Counted from the stretch's first letter, positions 21,386 to 34,382 are shown. The stretch is DNA of 64,000 nucleotides from Leptodontidium sp. MPI-SDFR-AT-0119 (GCA_020726505.1 JAHLEZ010000002.1:4898001-4962000), one strand, 5' to 3'. Notes: generated by a model from the letters alone, not told the origin. Made by a program: numbers and translations.

Positions 21386-24300
21386 TCAAATAAGCCGCTT
21401 AAATGGTCTTCCAAGATGGTACACGCCAGCATCCCTGTGTTCCTCCAGGCTCGCGCGCAGTCCTTCAGGGCATTCAGCATCAAGCGCCGCATATATCGAA
21501 ACATTCCCCGCCATTACATCCGCCATATGCGGACTCTTAGCGAGTGGAAGTCTCCAAAGCTTTCTTCTGGCTATAGCAGAAGTAGACTCCGAGCCGCTAC
21601 CATCTGCTGGGCGGATAGTGGATTCAAGCTTATCAAGAATGTCGCCTAGAACTTTGGCCACCGAGAGATGATTGTGTTCGATGGCGAGAAGCTCCGGAGT
21701 CATTCCCTGAAAATCGACTGGATTCGGGTTGCAGCCTGCTTCAAGGAGAGCAGTCACTGTACCTACATAGCCTAGTCGCGCGGCGATATGAAGGGCAGTT
21801 TGACCATCTCGCTTAGCTTTCAAGTCCAGATCTGCATCAAAGCGCTTCAAAAGCTGGATGGTACTTGGTCTGCCTCCCACTGCTGCGAGATGCATGGACG
21901 AGTATCCTTCCTCTCCTTCTGTGGCGACATTGATATCGATGATTTTATCATGGCCCTTCAGAAAGTCGATTGCAGCAACCTTCCCAGACAAAGCGGCCAA
22001 ATGAAGTGGCAGCAATCCTTTCAGGCTCTGTACTTCTTCTTTCGGTAGCCAAGACATATCTGCCGTGCTTGAATTCCAGTCAATAGAATGAGACAGTAAA
22101 AGGATCCGTACATCATCACTATCTGCCGCTACAGCGAAATGTGCTAATGTCCACCCGTAGTCGCTAGTGAAATTGCGCTCTGCATTCGCCCAAAAATGTT
22201 TGAACAGGCCAAGGTGACCAGACTCAATGGCGCAAGTCAAGTCATTGCCGCGAATTTTGTCATTCATATCCCGTACATCCGAACAGACCCCAGCATTTGC
22301 AGCATTTCCACGTTCAATCAGCCTAATCATGGACTCGGAACCGGCTATGATAGCATGATGCAATGCTCCGCCTCCGCTGAAGTCCCTGACATTCAGATCC
22401 GCAGTTGTCCTCGCAAAATTCCGAAAAACCGTCCAGTTCTTCGACATTGCAGCTATCAGATATGGAGTCGCCCCATTGAGATCTCGTGCGTCGACATCAG
22501 CCCCCCTTTCAATAAGAAATGAGATGAGGCCCCAGTCGCCATGGAAGCAAGCGTAATGCAATGCCGTGGAGTGTGTGTCCGCCGAGGTGGCATGGATGTC
22601 TGCGCCACATTTGACCAAGACCTGGACGATTGATCGTTGTCCTCGTTGGGCAGCAAAATGGAGAGGGAGGATTGGTGGATCCCCAATAGCAATTGAAGTA
22701 TCCGCCCCAGATTCTAGCAGCAGGGTCACGGATGCCAAATTGCGTCTGTGTATGGCTATGTAGAGCGGGGTTTCCCCAAATGTATTCAGAATCTCGATGT
22801 CAACGTTCATATCGCCATGGAGCAACTCTTTCAACATAGTCTGATCCCCAGTATCGCAAGCGGCAAAGTGGAGTATAGTGTAACCATGAATAGGATGTCT
22901 AGTGGAAAGTGGATTGTGAGTTCGAGAAAGTAGAGCTCGTGCGCCTTCTTTCGTGCATTTTGTCCAACATGCTAATTCCAGAGAGGTCAAGAGCTCGTGC
23001 TCCACCATTCTGATATCGACACTGGTTTCTGGCTTCGAGAGGAGAAGATCCACGGTGGCATGGCTGTGGTTCTTGATTGCAAAACTTAGAGGAGTCATGC
23101 CATTGCTGAAAAGATCATTTAAGCAATTAGACCCATTCTCAACTGCAAATTTGAGACAATCGGCTAGAACGACACTTTGGGAGGCTTCGTGCCCCCCCTC
23201 CGTGTTGACGCATAGGCAAAACAACAGTTCAAAGGGACTGACGCCCAACATATCTTTCGATTCCAGGGAGGCGCCTAAGCGTACTAAGAGCTTTATGAAA
23301 TGGGAAGAGTAGGAAGTTATGTTTTCGCTGCAGAGGAAGTGCAAAGCTGTTCGGCCAGCGGAATCAACGAGCCTTGGGTTAGGCTTGTAATTCATCAATA
23401 GTTCGAACGGACGTTGAAGCTGGTGTTTCAGACTCAAGGGGCGACTGGCCGCCAGGTCCCGGGCATACTTCATTAGACAAGTCATGCCTTGTGAGTCCTG
23501 GAAGTCAACATTGGTTTTGGGGTCTTGAAGGAGAAGTTGCAGCCTATCGATGTTACCGACCAAGGATGTGAGGTATAAAGGCGTTTCTTCGTCAGCAGTG
23601 CAGATGTTTGGATCGTGGCCAGCATCGAGGAGCGCGCGAAGCATATCTGTTGCTGCTGGGTAGTTGCTCATCACGGTTACGTGAATGGCCTTTGTACCGT
23701 CAGCACGGGAAGAATCGTCAGTAGCGCCAATTTCCAGCAAGAACTTGAGCGACCCCCCTTCCTGGTTTCCGGCAGCATGGTATAGTACAGATGAGCCATC
23801 GCTACTGAGAGTATCGGTCGCCATCCCTCGTTCGTGAAGTAGACGCAATGCAGCATCAGTCTTGCGGCTTGCTGCAAGCCCCATTAGAGACGTGCCATTA
23901 TTTGACTGGTGATCATCGGGATTGATGTCCTGGTACTTCTGAAGGAGAAACTCTACATTCTCATCCGAGCCACTCATAACAGCGTACTGCAACGGACTTG
24001 GGCTATTGTCGGCCAGGCATTTCTGGATGTCATCGTTGTTCATCAAGCGGAACACGGCTTCCAGGAACACATTCTCGCTAGATCTTGCTGCTGAATGTAT
24101 GACCTGCTCCCCTCGATTGTTTCGTATCGAAAGATCTGCGTTATACTCCACGAGACTTTCGAGATTGCGAAGGGCAATACCAACGTTCTGTACGGAAAAC
24201 GGCGCCAACAAAAGATGCGCTGGTGAATCACCAACTTTATCTGTGATATTGGGGTCGACCCCTAGCTCTAGGAGTAGGCGTACAACATTCTCATGATTGT

Positions 24301-27300
24301 TTGCAAGAGCCAAAGCAAGACCATGCGTTAATATTGGTTCGACTATATGTGAACCTGATTTCCGTAGTGCCGAGACCAGAAGTGTTAGAGGTTTGCATGC
24401 ACCGTGCTGTGCGGCTCTTCTGAACTTGTCTCCGAGCAACTGGGAACGTTGCCAGGTTTCTCCAGATAGATCACCGCCTTGCTCTTCCATTAAAGAAGCC
24501 TCCGTGACCAGCTGCGTTGATAACCTCTGATAGAGTGAGTCAGCCGTGTCGGACACGTTTTGTTTGACCGTGTCAGAAAACAGGATCGCATAAGCTGGGG
24601 GAAGAGCGATCATTGGGACGTTCTTTGTAGTTCCATTGATGTATTCATCCACAATCTGAAGAGCCGATACAGTTATGGCTGCGCCACCGTCCAGTAGATG
24701 ACTGACAAGCTCTGCGTTTCCATTGCTAGTACTCAGAGCCAGCTCTAAGGGAGAACCATGGTGACGCGGATGTGGGATTTGGCACAAGTCAGCTCCTCCT
24801 TGAATCAGCCGCAAGACGGTTGTGGACTGGAGGTGTTCAAGTGATCTGTTTAGGCTGTGACTGGGTTCGCTTCTAGTCGGACTTCTGGTACCGAAGAGTG
24901 TACTTTGAAGCCCTAGAAGACTACAATATAACGGAGTTCCGATTTTTGACTGGCGATTGACATCCCCACCTTGGCTTATAAGCCACGAACAAAGTTCCGG
25001 GAGCCAGAGCATCGCGGCCCAGTGTAAAGTCGTCGTATCTGGATATGTTTCTCGGTACTGTTCTCCTTTCAAAGCACACATGTACCCGTAAGTCCACCAG
25101 AGAAACTTGTAAGGTTTCTGTACATCAAACAAGCTGCGAGATAGAAGCACGATTTGAGGATCCTGCATGTGTAGCCGTGAGTGCACACTCCAATTAGCAG
25201 CAGCGTAAAGCCAAAGTGAGGATTTGTTGACAGGTCGCTGGGCCTTGGTTTTGGTCTCGGCCTTAGGGGCCTCGAAAAGCATAGAATCCATGTGTTCGGT
25301 CCCATTTCCTTCCATATTGATGACACTGCCAAATTTCGGTGTCTGCAGTGAATTGCTGACTTTCCAGATGTCTGCGCTAAGATCAATATCTTCTTCTTGG
25401 CTGTCACTGTATTCAGACCCATCGTTGCTTGACTCATAGTCATGGCCAGACCAGATGCTATCACAAATATCATCCGAAGGAGGATATTGATCTAAATGAT
25501 CCATGTTCAGATATGTCAGACAAACTTGGCCCAAAAGCCTGCTGGTGGCCTCGGGAAATATCTTGAACAACGCGAAGCTTGGATTCTTGTCGGCTTTCAT
25601 GGAAATCAAGTAGTCCTTGACAGTGTAATGGGCCAATTCAATCCCATCGCCAGTAGCCTGTCGACGCACTAGGCTACTACACCATCGAAGAATCTCATCT
25701 TCAGAAACCATGGAGTCAGGCTCCAATTGAGTATCGCCGGGCGTTATTGACAGTGCTTCGGATAGCTCGCGCCAACCCAAAGGTCTCTCGGCAAAAGCGA
25801 GCCACTGCAGCGTCCTCGATACCAGGTCGTGTACGTCTTCATGGCGTTCGAGAATCCGACCAAGTATCTGCTCGTAAGTTTCTGATAACCCACGGGGCAG
25901 CTGATCCAAAGCCTTGGATCGTGCTTTGTCTGTTGGCAGTTGGCAGAGATGATCGATTTGACAGGCTACCCATCTAAACCTAGTGCTCGTCAGAATTGAG
26001 AAGGCCTTAAGGCCTCAGACTTTGGATAGAATTTAATGTTGAATTGGAGATATGTCAATGACGAGGAGTTGGATCATGACTTACATTCCCTCGGCACCAT
26101 CAACCAATCTTCTCATAATTTGCTCTTTCAGGTCGGGGTCCTTGATCCTGAGTTCTTTCTTCTTCATCCTAGTTTCCATCTCGTTTGCTACGTACAGCTC
26201 CAGATCACTACTCCGCGCCATGATCGAGACATGCTGGTATCCACGTAAACACTGGGCGATGTCTGCTTCGTAGCGACTCCCAAAAATTGTCCTGATACGC
26301 AGAGGCTTCTCTTGCATTTTTTGAAGCAGAGTAACCGTTTCTGGACGCTTTGTGGCAATTTCATCGAGACCATCAATAACAATGGTGGTCAGATCGTACT
26401 CACTCGTAATGGTATGGAGGGTTTGGAGTAGCGATTCTGGATCTGGAGATCGGTAATCTGCGAATGGCTGGGAATGGTCTTCATAGAACGATGCAAGAAT
26501 CTTGAACGCAGTTTCATTGGTCAAGACTAGCTGCTTGATAATGGAGCCAAGGATGTTGGAGGCTACGTGAGTTGAGACGTCTTTGTAGTCACAGTAGAAG
26601 AACGCAAGCGCTAGGAATTCGGTTAGCTCGATATTTGCATGAATCTGGTAGACAGGAAAGAGGTTACCTTCATTATTCTTTCCATTTTTGAGCATTTGGA
26701 CCTCTTGAATGATTGTAGATCTATGGAAAATAAGCAGTAGATCATGGCTGGAGAACGAGTAGACTTACGTAAGGATCGTTTTACCAGCACCTGCTGAACA
26801 GCGGAGAGTCAAAATCAGCAAGCTTCCTACGCATTGGGGAGCTACGTCATACGAATGCCATGTAGCCAGAGCTTAGAATCATTTCTCAGACTCCACTCTT
26901 GAAACTCGACGCTCTCAGTGAACCAGACTCCGGTGCCTGGCTGTCGCAAAGAGGCAGCAGCATCTTGGTACCGATCTGGGTTGATCATTGCTGGGCAAAG
27001 CCATTCTAGAATCTTTCCGCGATAAGCATCTACAGCATTAATTAGCACGAGAGAAATGTTTGGGCTGGAGTTAATCAAGCTCACTGATCTCGACAGCCTT
27101 CTTCTCTGCTCGATCATTTTGGAGTCCTCTTTCGATGTCTACCAAGGCAGCTGAGGTGACCTCTTGTCTCGCCAGAAGGACGATTAAGGCAGACCTAAAT
27201 GTGATGAGTTAAAAGTGAGCAACAAATATTTAAGGGGTCCCAAAGGCGGTGATCACTTACATTTCATCTGCATTCAAAGCCAAGGATAAGGTCTCTCTGT

Positions 27301-27691
27301 GTCTAGTCACCTCTGTCATCAGACCTTTCGTCTCGGGATTTGACAATGGCCACTTAAGGCGTTGGGCAGCTCGCTGGATCACTCCTTTGCCTTTTGACGA
27401 CTCAAATGTGTGCAGCGCAGCCATGATCTTCTTGAGAGTTTGGAAGCATGATTCGATGTGATGTATCCTAGTTGCCGGACTGAATCGAACGCTTCCGCCC
27501 TCTAGACCTTCTGCAACGTTTCGAAGACTATGAAGCGTCCCGGATAGCGAATTGACTTCGCTGATCAAAGATGATACAGCCTTATCTGAGTCTCTAACAG
27601 CAGCGATATACTTGTAGCCTTTTCTAATCACTACATCTGCAATGGAGATTAGTCCAGCAATGCTGCCAGCAATAGACAGTGGATCAGCCAT
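21386..27691 (-). CDS. NLR-like STAND protein: Helo-like N-domain, NACHT NTPase, ankyrin repeats
   Basis: Six minus-strand exons (27691-27261, 27194-27085, 27029-26853, 26793-26769, 26720-26085, 25979-21386) give 1990 residues. Residues 1-150 match the fungal N-terminal/Helo-like type (MADPLSIAGSIAGLISIADVV). The NTPase has Walker A GIPGAGKT at about 238-245, Walker B VIDGLDEI at about 375, then GSRYEADI. A winged-helix-like region (LPRGLSETYEQILGRI, LQWLAFAERPLGWRELSEAL) follows. From about residue 775 to 1950 I count roughly 20 or more ankyrin-like repeats (TILHFAAC, TPLYIAIH, STALHYACFHG, QTALHIAARLG). Such proteins act in fungal heterokaryon incompatibility and innate-type recognition; the ligand is unknown. 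The Walker A lysine sits on a 25-nt microexon. Introns are 66, 55, 59, 48 and 105 bp. No frame break was found, so the gene looks intact. Confidence 0.87.
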
Positions 27692-28056
27692 ATTGTTTGG
27701 CGCAAAGTAATAGCTGTACTGGGTGCATAATTATAAAAGATCTGAGGTTATGATGCACACAAGACTCAAGGAATATTGCGCATGCATGCTTGAACTCGTC
27801 CAACCAGTAGAACGGCGTTGCTATTTTTAGATCATGCAGCCGGCCAGACCATCTTCAAGGCGCACATGTAGAAACTATCAACAAGAACGGAACAATAACT
27901 AAATATCGACAAGAATCGTTTGTAAATAGACACATATTCAAGGAGCAGAAGGGTAAGGTGCAATTTCTCTTCAGTAGGACACGATCAACAACGGACTAAA
28001 ATTAGAAATTATTGTATTGGACTCTACAGCCAGATCAATTGACGTTAAACATGTCC
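27692..28056. other. intergenic, promoter of the NLR-like gene
   Basis: 365 bp between the stop of the UNC93-like gene and the start of the NLR-like gene, both on the minus strand. No gene seen; it should hold the NLR promoter. Confidence 0.5.
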
Positions 28057-29619
28057 TTAATTGCTTTCATCCACAACCTTACTGACAGGTTCTTCGATAG
28101 TCTCCTGGACTTCATGGCTATGTTCAAGTTCCGAAAGCACGATCCAAGTAGGCACGACACAAAGAACCGTCATCCCAAAATTGACACCAATACTCGCGAA
28201 TCCATTCGCATTAGGGGCAGTCTGCATGCTGTAAACTGTTAACTCAAGGACACTTCTCACAAACTTCGAAGGGACAAACTTACGCCCAAGCTACAGTCTG
28301 ACCCAGTGCTTCAAACCCACGCAATATACCAGTGACATGCGACAGCGACGAGATGTCCGTAGCGTATTGGCCTACGAGCCAATACAGGAATTGCTGGAAA
28401 GCCTGACCGCCAAATGCCCAGAAGAAGACAAGAGCGTATGATTTCCCGAAGCCGCCTGTGAACCAGTCGAATACTGGCATCTCGGGTGCGTCCATGAACT
28501 GTTTCAGAAGAACGGAGGCCCATATCCAGGTTCCGATCAGGATGGTAATGATACATGTGAAAGCGATCTTAGCACGTGTCTTGATATTGATGGACTGACG
28601 ATCCAGAAGAGCAGCGATTAGGAAGGAGCTGAAAATCCCGGAGAAGTTCGTGAAGAATGAAGAGAAAGCACGGGATCGAACGGTGAAATGCTGAGTTAAG
28701 AACGTGCTGTTGTAGCCATTGTAGAAATAGCTGATGAAGAAAGCTGGGAGCAAAAGCAGGATTCGGCGTGATATGAGTTGCTTCCACACAGCTTTGAACT
28801 CTGCGGTGTAGGTTGGCTGCCTGTGGATGAGGACTTTCGTGCCATCTTTTCGCCAGACTTTGGATGCTGGGCTTAGGAGTAATGCGATGGGGAGACCGAG
28901 ACACATGATAGCTATGAAGACGATGTAGGTTGTGCTCCCAACCGATCCAGCTGTTGATCGGTTTGCGTTCAAACCTAAGTTGATGGCTCCACCTACGATT
29001 GGACCTGATGCCTTTGCCGTCTGCCAGATTGCGAGGTAGAAAGCTCGTTCGTGAGGACTGGGATAGCCGATGATGACTGCTGCTTCGGCTGCCCAAAAGA
29101 AACCAGCTGAGATACCGCACATTGCACTGCCAAAGAGCAAGAACCCAGTGGAAGGATGGACATTGTTGGTGTATAAACCAGCTCCGTACAGTGGGTAGCC
29201 AATAGCACCAAGACCCAGAGCGTATTTCAGCCCGATGCGGTTATTGATGGCTCCTGCGAGGACGCAGACGATGGAGAAAAGGCCGTAGACCAGTGCATTG
29301 GCGGCTGAAACGGCGTACTTTTATGGCATGTTAGCATTCTGTCCCCATGATATCCCCAAAGTTATATTGATGAAGATCGTTGGATCACGAGAGTGTCACT
29401 TACAGGTTCTGCAGCACCTCCAGCACCAAGTCCTCCCAACGCATCCCACATTCCTGGAGCTGTGAAAGAGACACCGCTAGCCACAGCGATCTGAAAGGGT
29501 ACCGATCGATACCAAATTCTCTTTTGTTGACCAGCTTGAGTCTCCGCAAGACCTGCCTCTTCTGAACCGGAGTCATATGGCACTTGGCCGCTGGCGGGTG
29601 TTTCGGTTCCCTTCGTCAT
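28057..29619 (-). CDS. UNC93-like major facilitator superfamily transporter
   Basis: Minus-strand exons 29619-29404, 29317-28284 and 28228-28057 give 473 residues. A 40-residue polar N-terminus precedes about eleven hydrophobic segments, beginning with FQIAVASGVSFTAPGMWDALGGLG. The typical fungal UNC93/DUF895 features are present: GMWDALGGLGAGG, FWAAEAAVIIGYPSPHERA and GFFWAAEAAV, plus WQTAKASGPIVGGAINLGLN. The C-terminal tail is acidic. Members are plasma-membrane or vacuolar MFS proteins; the substrate in filamentous fungi is not established. Introns are 86 and 55 bp; the first joins AEP to YAVSAANA in phase 0. It lies head-to-tail with the NLR-like gene, 365 bp apart. Confidence 0.87.
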
Positions 29620-31027
29620 GATAGCACGAGCAATAAGTAGACGAGATGCGTAAACACTGACTGTTTCTCAGAGAAGAAGATGTCTGGCGCCCAATTCTTT
29701 TATTTCTTGACCTTACCCAGCTTCTTATATGTATCATATCGACGCCAAGTGGCGTGCTGCCCCACCAGTAGTATTTCGTTTGTCACAAAATGTAATTTTT
29801 TCACATCTCACCTTAAGCGAGAAAAACAAGGCACCAGTTCAATCTGTTTGGCAGCTAAGATCGGGACGATGAGCGGGATCTTGCAGTTTAATTGAACTGT
29901 CGTTGGTGCGCAGGGCTGTCTGTATGAAAAGCTTGCGTTGGCGCGGATGGCGTGCGCGCTAGTATTGTTTGGATTTGCCTCTGCTTTCCACTTTTAAACG
30001 GGAACTTTTGTGCTAATTGAGTAGCGAGATATGTTGCTGTTGGGATATGGAAATGGTACCTGCATATTTCCGCTTTTACTTGCAAAAGAATTGTGGACTG
30101 AGGTTGCTTGATGTTGAGAGTGGATGAGTCTCATTATTTGGACTTAGCGAGCCCCTTTCTGGCGGAGAAGGACAAGTTGGCGGCAGTCCAGATCAGACGA
30201 AGTACAACATCAATGTTGGCAAATGCTTGAATGGGGATTTAAAGATGGCCAACACCACACCGGAGCTTGTGTGAAAATTGGCATCTTCAGAAAAGACAAG
30301 ACGTAATACCAGATGGAACTTTTTGATCGTATGCAAATGGGTCAACGAAGCAGTGATGGTTCATAAAATAGGCAAACAAGTGGCAAACAGACAAGGAAGT
30401 TTCCCGAGCCAGAAGCATCATAACCATTGATGATTTTAAAGTGATCATCTGTCTGCCTGCTGCATTTTGTCTGCCTGATCTTGAACAATTTCGAATTATT
30501 TCTTACGAGTAATCGGGCACGCACATTATAACAGCGGACACTTATAACTGTTTAGATTATGCCAACTATTCTTTGGGCTGCTGAAGGTCGGCTTAGGGTG
30601 CGCATGAAGGCAATTTGGTGGTGGGTTGGTGGTTCTGGTAGCCAACAAGCTGCTCATCCTCAAGTTCCAGCTTCCAAATACGAATCACTTGCGTCAAACA
30701 CACTACCATCGGGAATGCACACTTGTTAATCTCGGCACAACAAGCTTCGTTGAGTAAAAAACGATGGGATAAAAAAAATCTGAAACAGGTCCGAATCGTA
30801 GTCAAGTGTGTTGATGCTTGTGATTTATCGAAATCAGGGAAGTACAAGATGTCAAGAGTCGACAAAATTCTGATCAAACATCAACCTCGTAACATAGTCA
30901 CCTCTACTCCCAAGTGAATCCATCACTCATTCCCTCAGTGCAGCATGTACGGTATCTGAATATGATATCATCCTCTAGTCCTTACAGCTCACTCATTGTG
31001 TGCCATATCGAGCAGCGATATTCGAAT
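29620..31027. other. intergenic, no supported gene
   Basis: 1.4 kb. A GTCTGCCTG motif recurs around 30450-30480, and short A-runs occur near 30757-30780. Short frames on both strands lack family or splice support. Confidence 0.45.
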
Positions 31028-31278
31028 CTAAGAGGGGCAGCCACTTCGGCACTATGACCAGAACGGCAAATTAGCAGATGGCTTACAGGAGAAGGACTGG
31101 TCAGGATTTGAATACATACGCAGGATGAGAAGCATGGGTTTGTGGTGCCGCAGCAGCTTCCTGGACCTGGGACTGGGCCTCTTTGACGGGCTGAAATGCC
31201 AGGCGACTCTGGCTCGGCGATAGGGTTGGCGAGCGCGAGGGTCGCGAGGATGGCTGTGAGAATGAACGAGAGTTGCAT
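31028..31278 (-). CDS. small cysteine-rich secreted peptide
   Basis: Minus-strand exons 31278-31120 and 31051-31028 give 60 residues. Residues 1-18 are a clear signal peptide (MQLSFILTAILATLALA), then an acidic-proline stretch with ISARQR, a possible kexin-like site near residue 33. The C-terminal 25 residues hold six cysteines in the order CC, C, CC, C with short loops, preceded by a Gly/Pro linker (GPVPGPGS). The 68-bp intron (GTATGT donor, CATAG acceptor) is needed to reach the last two cysteines. Without splicing the frame runs into unrelated sequence. The layout is that of a propeptide processed to a tiny disulphide-rich peptide, as in candidate effectors or defence peptides. I do not recognise a family and assign no activity. 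Confidence 0.68.
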
Positions 31279-31578
31279 CTTGACGGTTGATGGATTGTTG
31301 GATATGAAAGTTGATTGAGAAAGGTTGAAGTGATATGATGATAAAGAGATATTGCACCATGAGTGGCACACCGGACGAGCTTTATACTACATTCTTACGG
31401 ACTCCCGGAGTTGAAGGATCGCCTGGACAAACCTTATGAAGCAGATTCTAGTGGAATACCAGCCAACCTCGTCACATGAACGCTCTTGCAGAAGTCCGAA
31501 GGCTTATTTTCATGGAGATGAGACGGAAGACAAATCACTGCCAACATCATGTGACAAATTTCGAAGTCGAAACAATGC
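31279..31578. other. promoter region of the cysteine-rich peptide gene
   Basis: 300 bp between the peptide start codon and the MITE. A TATA-like TTATACTAC motif lies at about 31381 on the plus strand, 100 bp from the start codon. No gene seen. Confidence 0.35.
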
Positions 31579-31580
31579 TA

Positions 31581-31700
31581 CTCCCTTTACTCAATGGACT
31601 GAAAATGGGTCATCTCCATTACAAGGTTACCTGACGAACCAGCCAACTTCTTTTCCCTGGGAGTGGACAGCCCTGTTTTCAGTCCACTGAATAAAGGGAG
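31581..31700. mobile_element. 120-bp MITE with terminal inverted repeats and TA flanks
   Basis: The left end CTCCCTTTACTCAATGGACT and the right end, read as reverse complement, CTCCCTTTATTCAGTGGACT match at 18 of 20 positions, and the similarity continues through GAAAA. The element is bounded on both sides by TA (31579-31580 and 31701-31702), the target duplication of Tc1/mariner-type elements. It is too short to encode a transposase. It is about 300 bp upstream of the cysteine-rich peptide gene. Confidence 0.7.
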
Positions 31701-31702
31701 TA

Positions 31703-32615
31703 AGGAAATAGCTGGAACACCTCATATCGCAAGTATTGCAAGGACCAAATTCACCGGGTACTTGGTTTGGCATTTCTTGTATTCGATGATCCGAAGACAG
31801 GCCACTTCTCTCGACGACGACAACGAAAATAGGTCGAAATGAATACCCATTCTTTTCGCACATTTGAAAAATCGAATAGAGCAGTTTCAATACCCCATAT
31901 AACTGTAATTTTGAAACTGGCTTGCCAAGTGCAGGTGAGTTCCAAAGTTAACCTTCTACATGAGACTCTGATGAAAGACCACGGTTTTGAAGGCGTTGGG
32001 AGGAGAATGACGGGGGCGCGGCACGTCAAAGAAAGGTTAACTTAGCGTCGAGTCAAGAATGCATTTATTTGACCGATGTACAGTCAGAACTACCTCTTTG
32101 AAGGGTACCTGAACATCAAATTAGCACACTGCTCCGAAGGCCTCTACAGTGCGCTTCTTGGGTTGCCTCAAATCATGTCTGATGTGTCGTTGCTGTTGAC
32201 ACCAGCCGCAGGGGCTTCCTATATTATAGTGGGGGCTTATCGATGGAGTGGCGAAATTAATAAGATGAAAACAAACACTGCGGCTCCCTCTCCACCAAAA
32301 CAAAAAGTGTCCTTCGAAGCGATTTCGACCTCTTTGCTTCACTGCGCAATGAGCAACTGGTTGTGATTCACGCATTGTTGTTTATTGGTTTTGTTGTTGT
32401 CGTCGTCCCATTAGGGCCTAAGTTTGATGTCCACTAGTCTCGGCTAGCTGTATGCAGCTTGAGCCCCAAATCAATCTACTCAGCACTTCGACGAACTCTC
32501 GACTCTCTTGAGTCTGCACTCTGCATCCTCCGCGAGCACCTCCGATCCACAACACCTCGCCCGCTGGAGGTCCTATTCTCGAGTTACCTCCCAGCATACA
32601 ACGAACTTCACCAAG
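31703..32615. other. intergenic between MITE and STS1 homologue
   Basis: About 0.9 kb with no supported gene. The last 150 bp are C/T-rich and probably form the 5' leader of the next gene. Confidence 0.45.
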
Positions 32616-33609
32616 ATGAACGTTCTGCTAGCAACGCATCCGTCGTCCTTCAACCAATACCCGCTCCATCACCACGACGCCCATCAAAACCTTGGTATGG
32701 CCGTGCGACCTCCTTCTGCCTTGCCCCCTTTGCTAATTTATGATTCCACCAACAGCTCCCCCTCAGACACCCTCCTCCAGAATGAGCACCCGAAAGCGAA
32801 AAGCCGACGACGATGGCTACGATGAGAGCATGTCCATCTCGCCCCAAGCATCCCCCGCTTTTGCACCTCGTCCTCTTGCTCGTCCGTCCAAGAAAGTCAG
32901 AGCCAACGAAGTGACCGGTCGTCCCCTCACCCTCCCCCGTCTCCTCGAAACACTAGACGCCGAGTCTCTACGATCCGTCCTCCAAACAATATGCGAGCGT
33001 CATCCTCAGATCGGCTCCGAGGTGGTTTCGTCAGCTCCTAGGCCTTCTGTTGATTCTACAGTCGATGTCCTGTCCAAATATCAAGACAATCTACGAGAAG
33101 CATTCCCATTCGGCGGAAATGCTGGCTCAGATTACGCCTACAATCGAGTCAAGCAGCAACTGAACGAGTTGATTGATGCCTTGACTGACTTCACACCACA
33201 CTACCTTCCACCGAACGAGAACCAAACCACCGTATCCCTCACCTACCTCGACCATGCAACCAAAGTCATCCACGATCTACCAGAATGGGATAGCCAATCT
33301 CACAAGCATCACAAGGACAACGCTTACGACGAGATCTCGAGGGCTTGGGCGCTAGTAGTCAGTGAGGCATCAAAGCGAGGCGGAGGATTCCAGCTACACT
33401 CCGGCGGATGGGATCAACGACTTTCGAAGCACAATGAGCAGAGTGGAGGACGAATGCAAGTTGCTGTGAACGCGCTTGGATCAAATCTTGGGTGGATGGG
33501 TGGAATGGGCTCAGGCTCGAACGACCCTGGATCGATCCGCAACCAACTACTGAATGGAACATATGGTGCTAGTTCTGGTAATATGCCTGTCCGCGTTGGG
33601 ATGTGGTAG
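32616..33609 (+). CDS. STS1: STS1/CUT8 nuclear proteasome tethering factor
   Basis: Exons 32616-32694 and 32756-33609 give 310 residues. The N-terminus MNVLLATH and the basic STRKRKADDD nuclear signal are typical of STS1/CUT8. The six-helix bundle region contains LPRLLETLDAESLRSVLQTICERHP, YQDNLREAFPFGG, YAYNRVKQQLNELIDALTDF and YDEISRAWALVVSEASKRGGGF. The protein holds proteasomes at the nuclear envelope so that nuclear substrates are degraded. In S. pombe it is itself short-lived through its lysine-rich N-terminus. The 61-bp intron (GTATGG donor, CAACAG acceptor) joins HQNL to APPQTP. The length and conserved C-terminal GGWDQRLSKHNEQSGG fit. Confidence 0.92.
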
Positions 33610-34382
33610 ATTACTGAGTTACTAGAAGACGCCCGTACATAATCGAGCCAGAGAGAAGATTGTCACTGCATGCATGGGGGTCTCCTGGAATAGAAGGCGG
33701 CAGTTCACTCCGCGGCGTTCTTTTGCTTATACGATACACCGACTACGGCAGTACTTACGAAACTTATGACGATTCCCCTTTCTTTGAGTCTGGGCTCTTT
33801 TCTGGAGTATGCTTTGGGAGTTCTGGCTTTTGCCCTGGGATGGATTTCATTTTTCTCTGCATCTGGGTCCCTTTTCTGCAGGGAGGCTGTTATGTTAGGC
33901 GTACACTCATTATCATCGCGAACTGGGTCGGTAGCTTAGACTGCGACTATTGGGAATGGAGCATATCAACTAAGCGCTGAATGTGTGTGATCAAGCAAGA
34001 AAGGCCCATGCTGCTTCATTGGAGTTGCTGATGTGTACCCCTCTCAGTGGCTTGACTAGGTAGACTCCAAATCCAACACATGCCACCAATCAAATATTCC
34101 ATGCGTTTACCCATGTGAATAAATATAGTGCTCTAACGGGGAGATTTCAAGGTTGTAACAATCTATTCTTCAGATGTGCTTGTGACCTCGAAATGGAGAC
34201 ACTGTGCACTGCCACAGCTGAATGTGGCTGGTGACCCAGTGACTCCGTGTCTCTTGGGCTTCTTCTAACCTCACAACAACGCGTAGCCCTCATCAGACGC
34301 GCCACCAACCCGACTATCATCAACCACGACAATCCATGTGACGTTGGAATCAACTCTCTCTTGCCAATCTGCCACTCCCAAG
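33610..34382. other. intergenic between STS1 and RAD52
   Basis: 773 bp with the STS1 3' flank and the RAD52 promoter. No gene supported. Confidence 0.5.
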
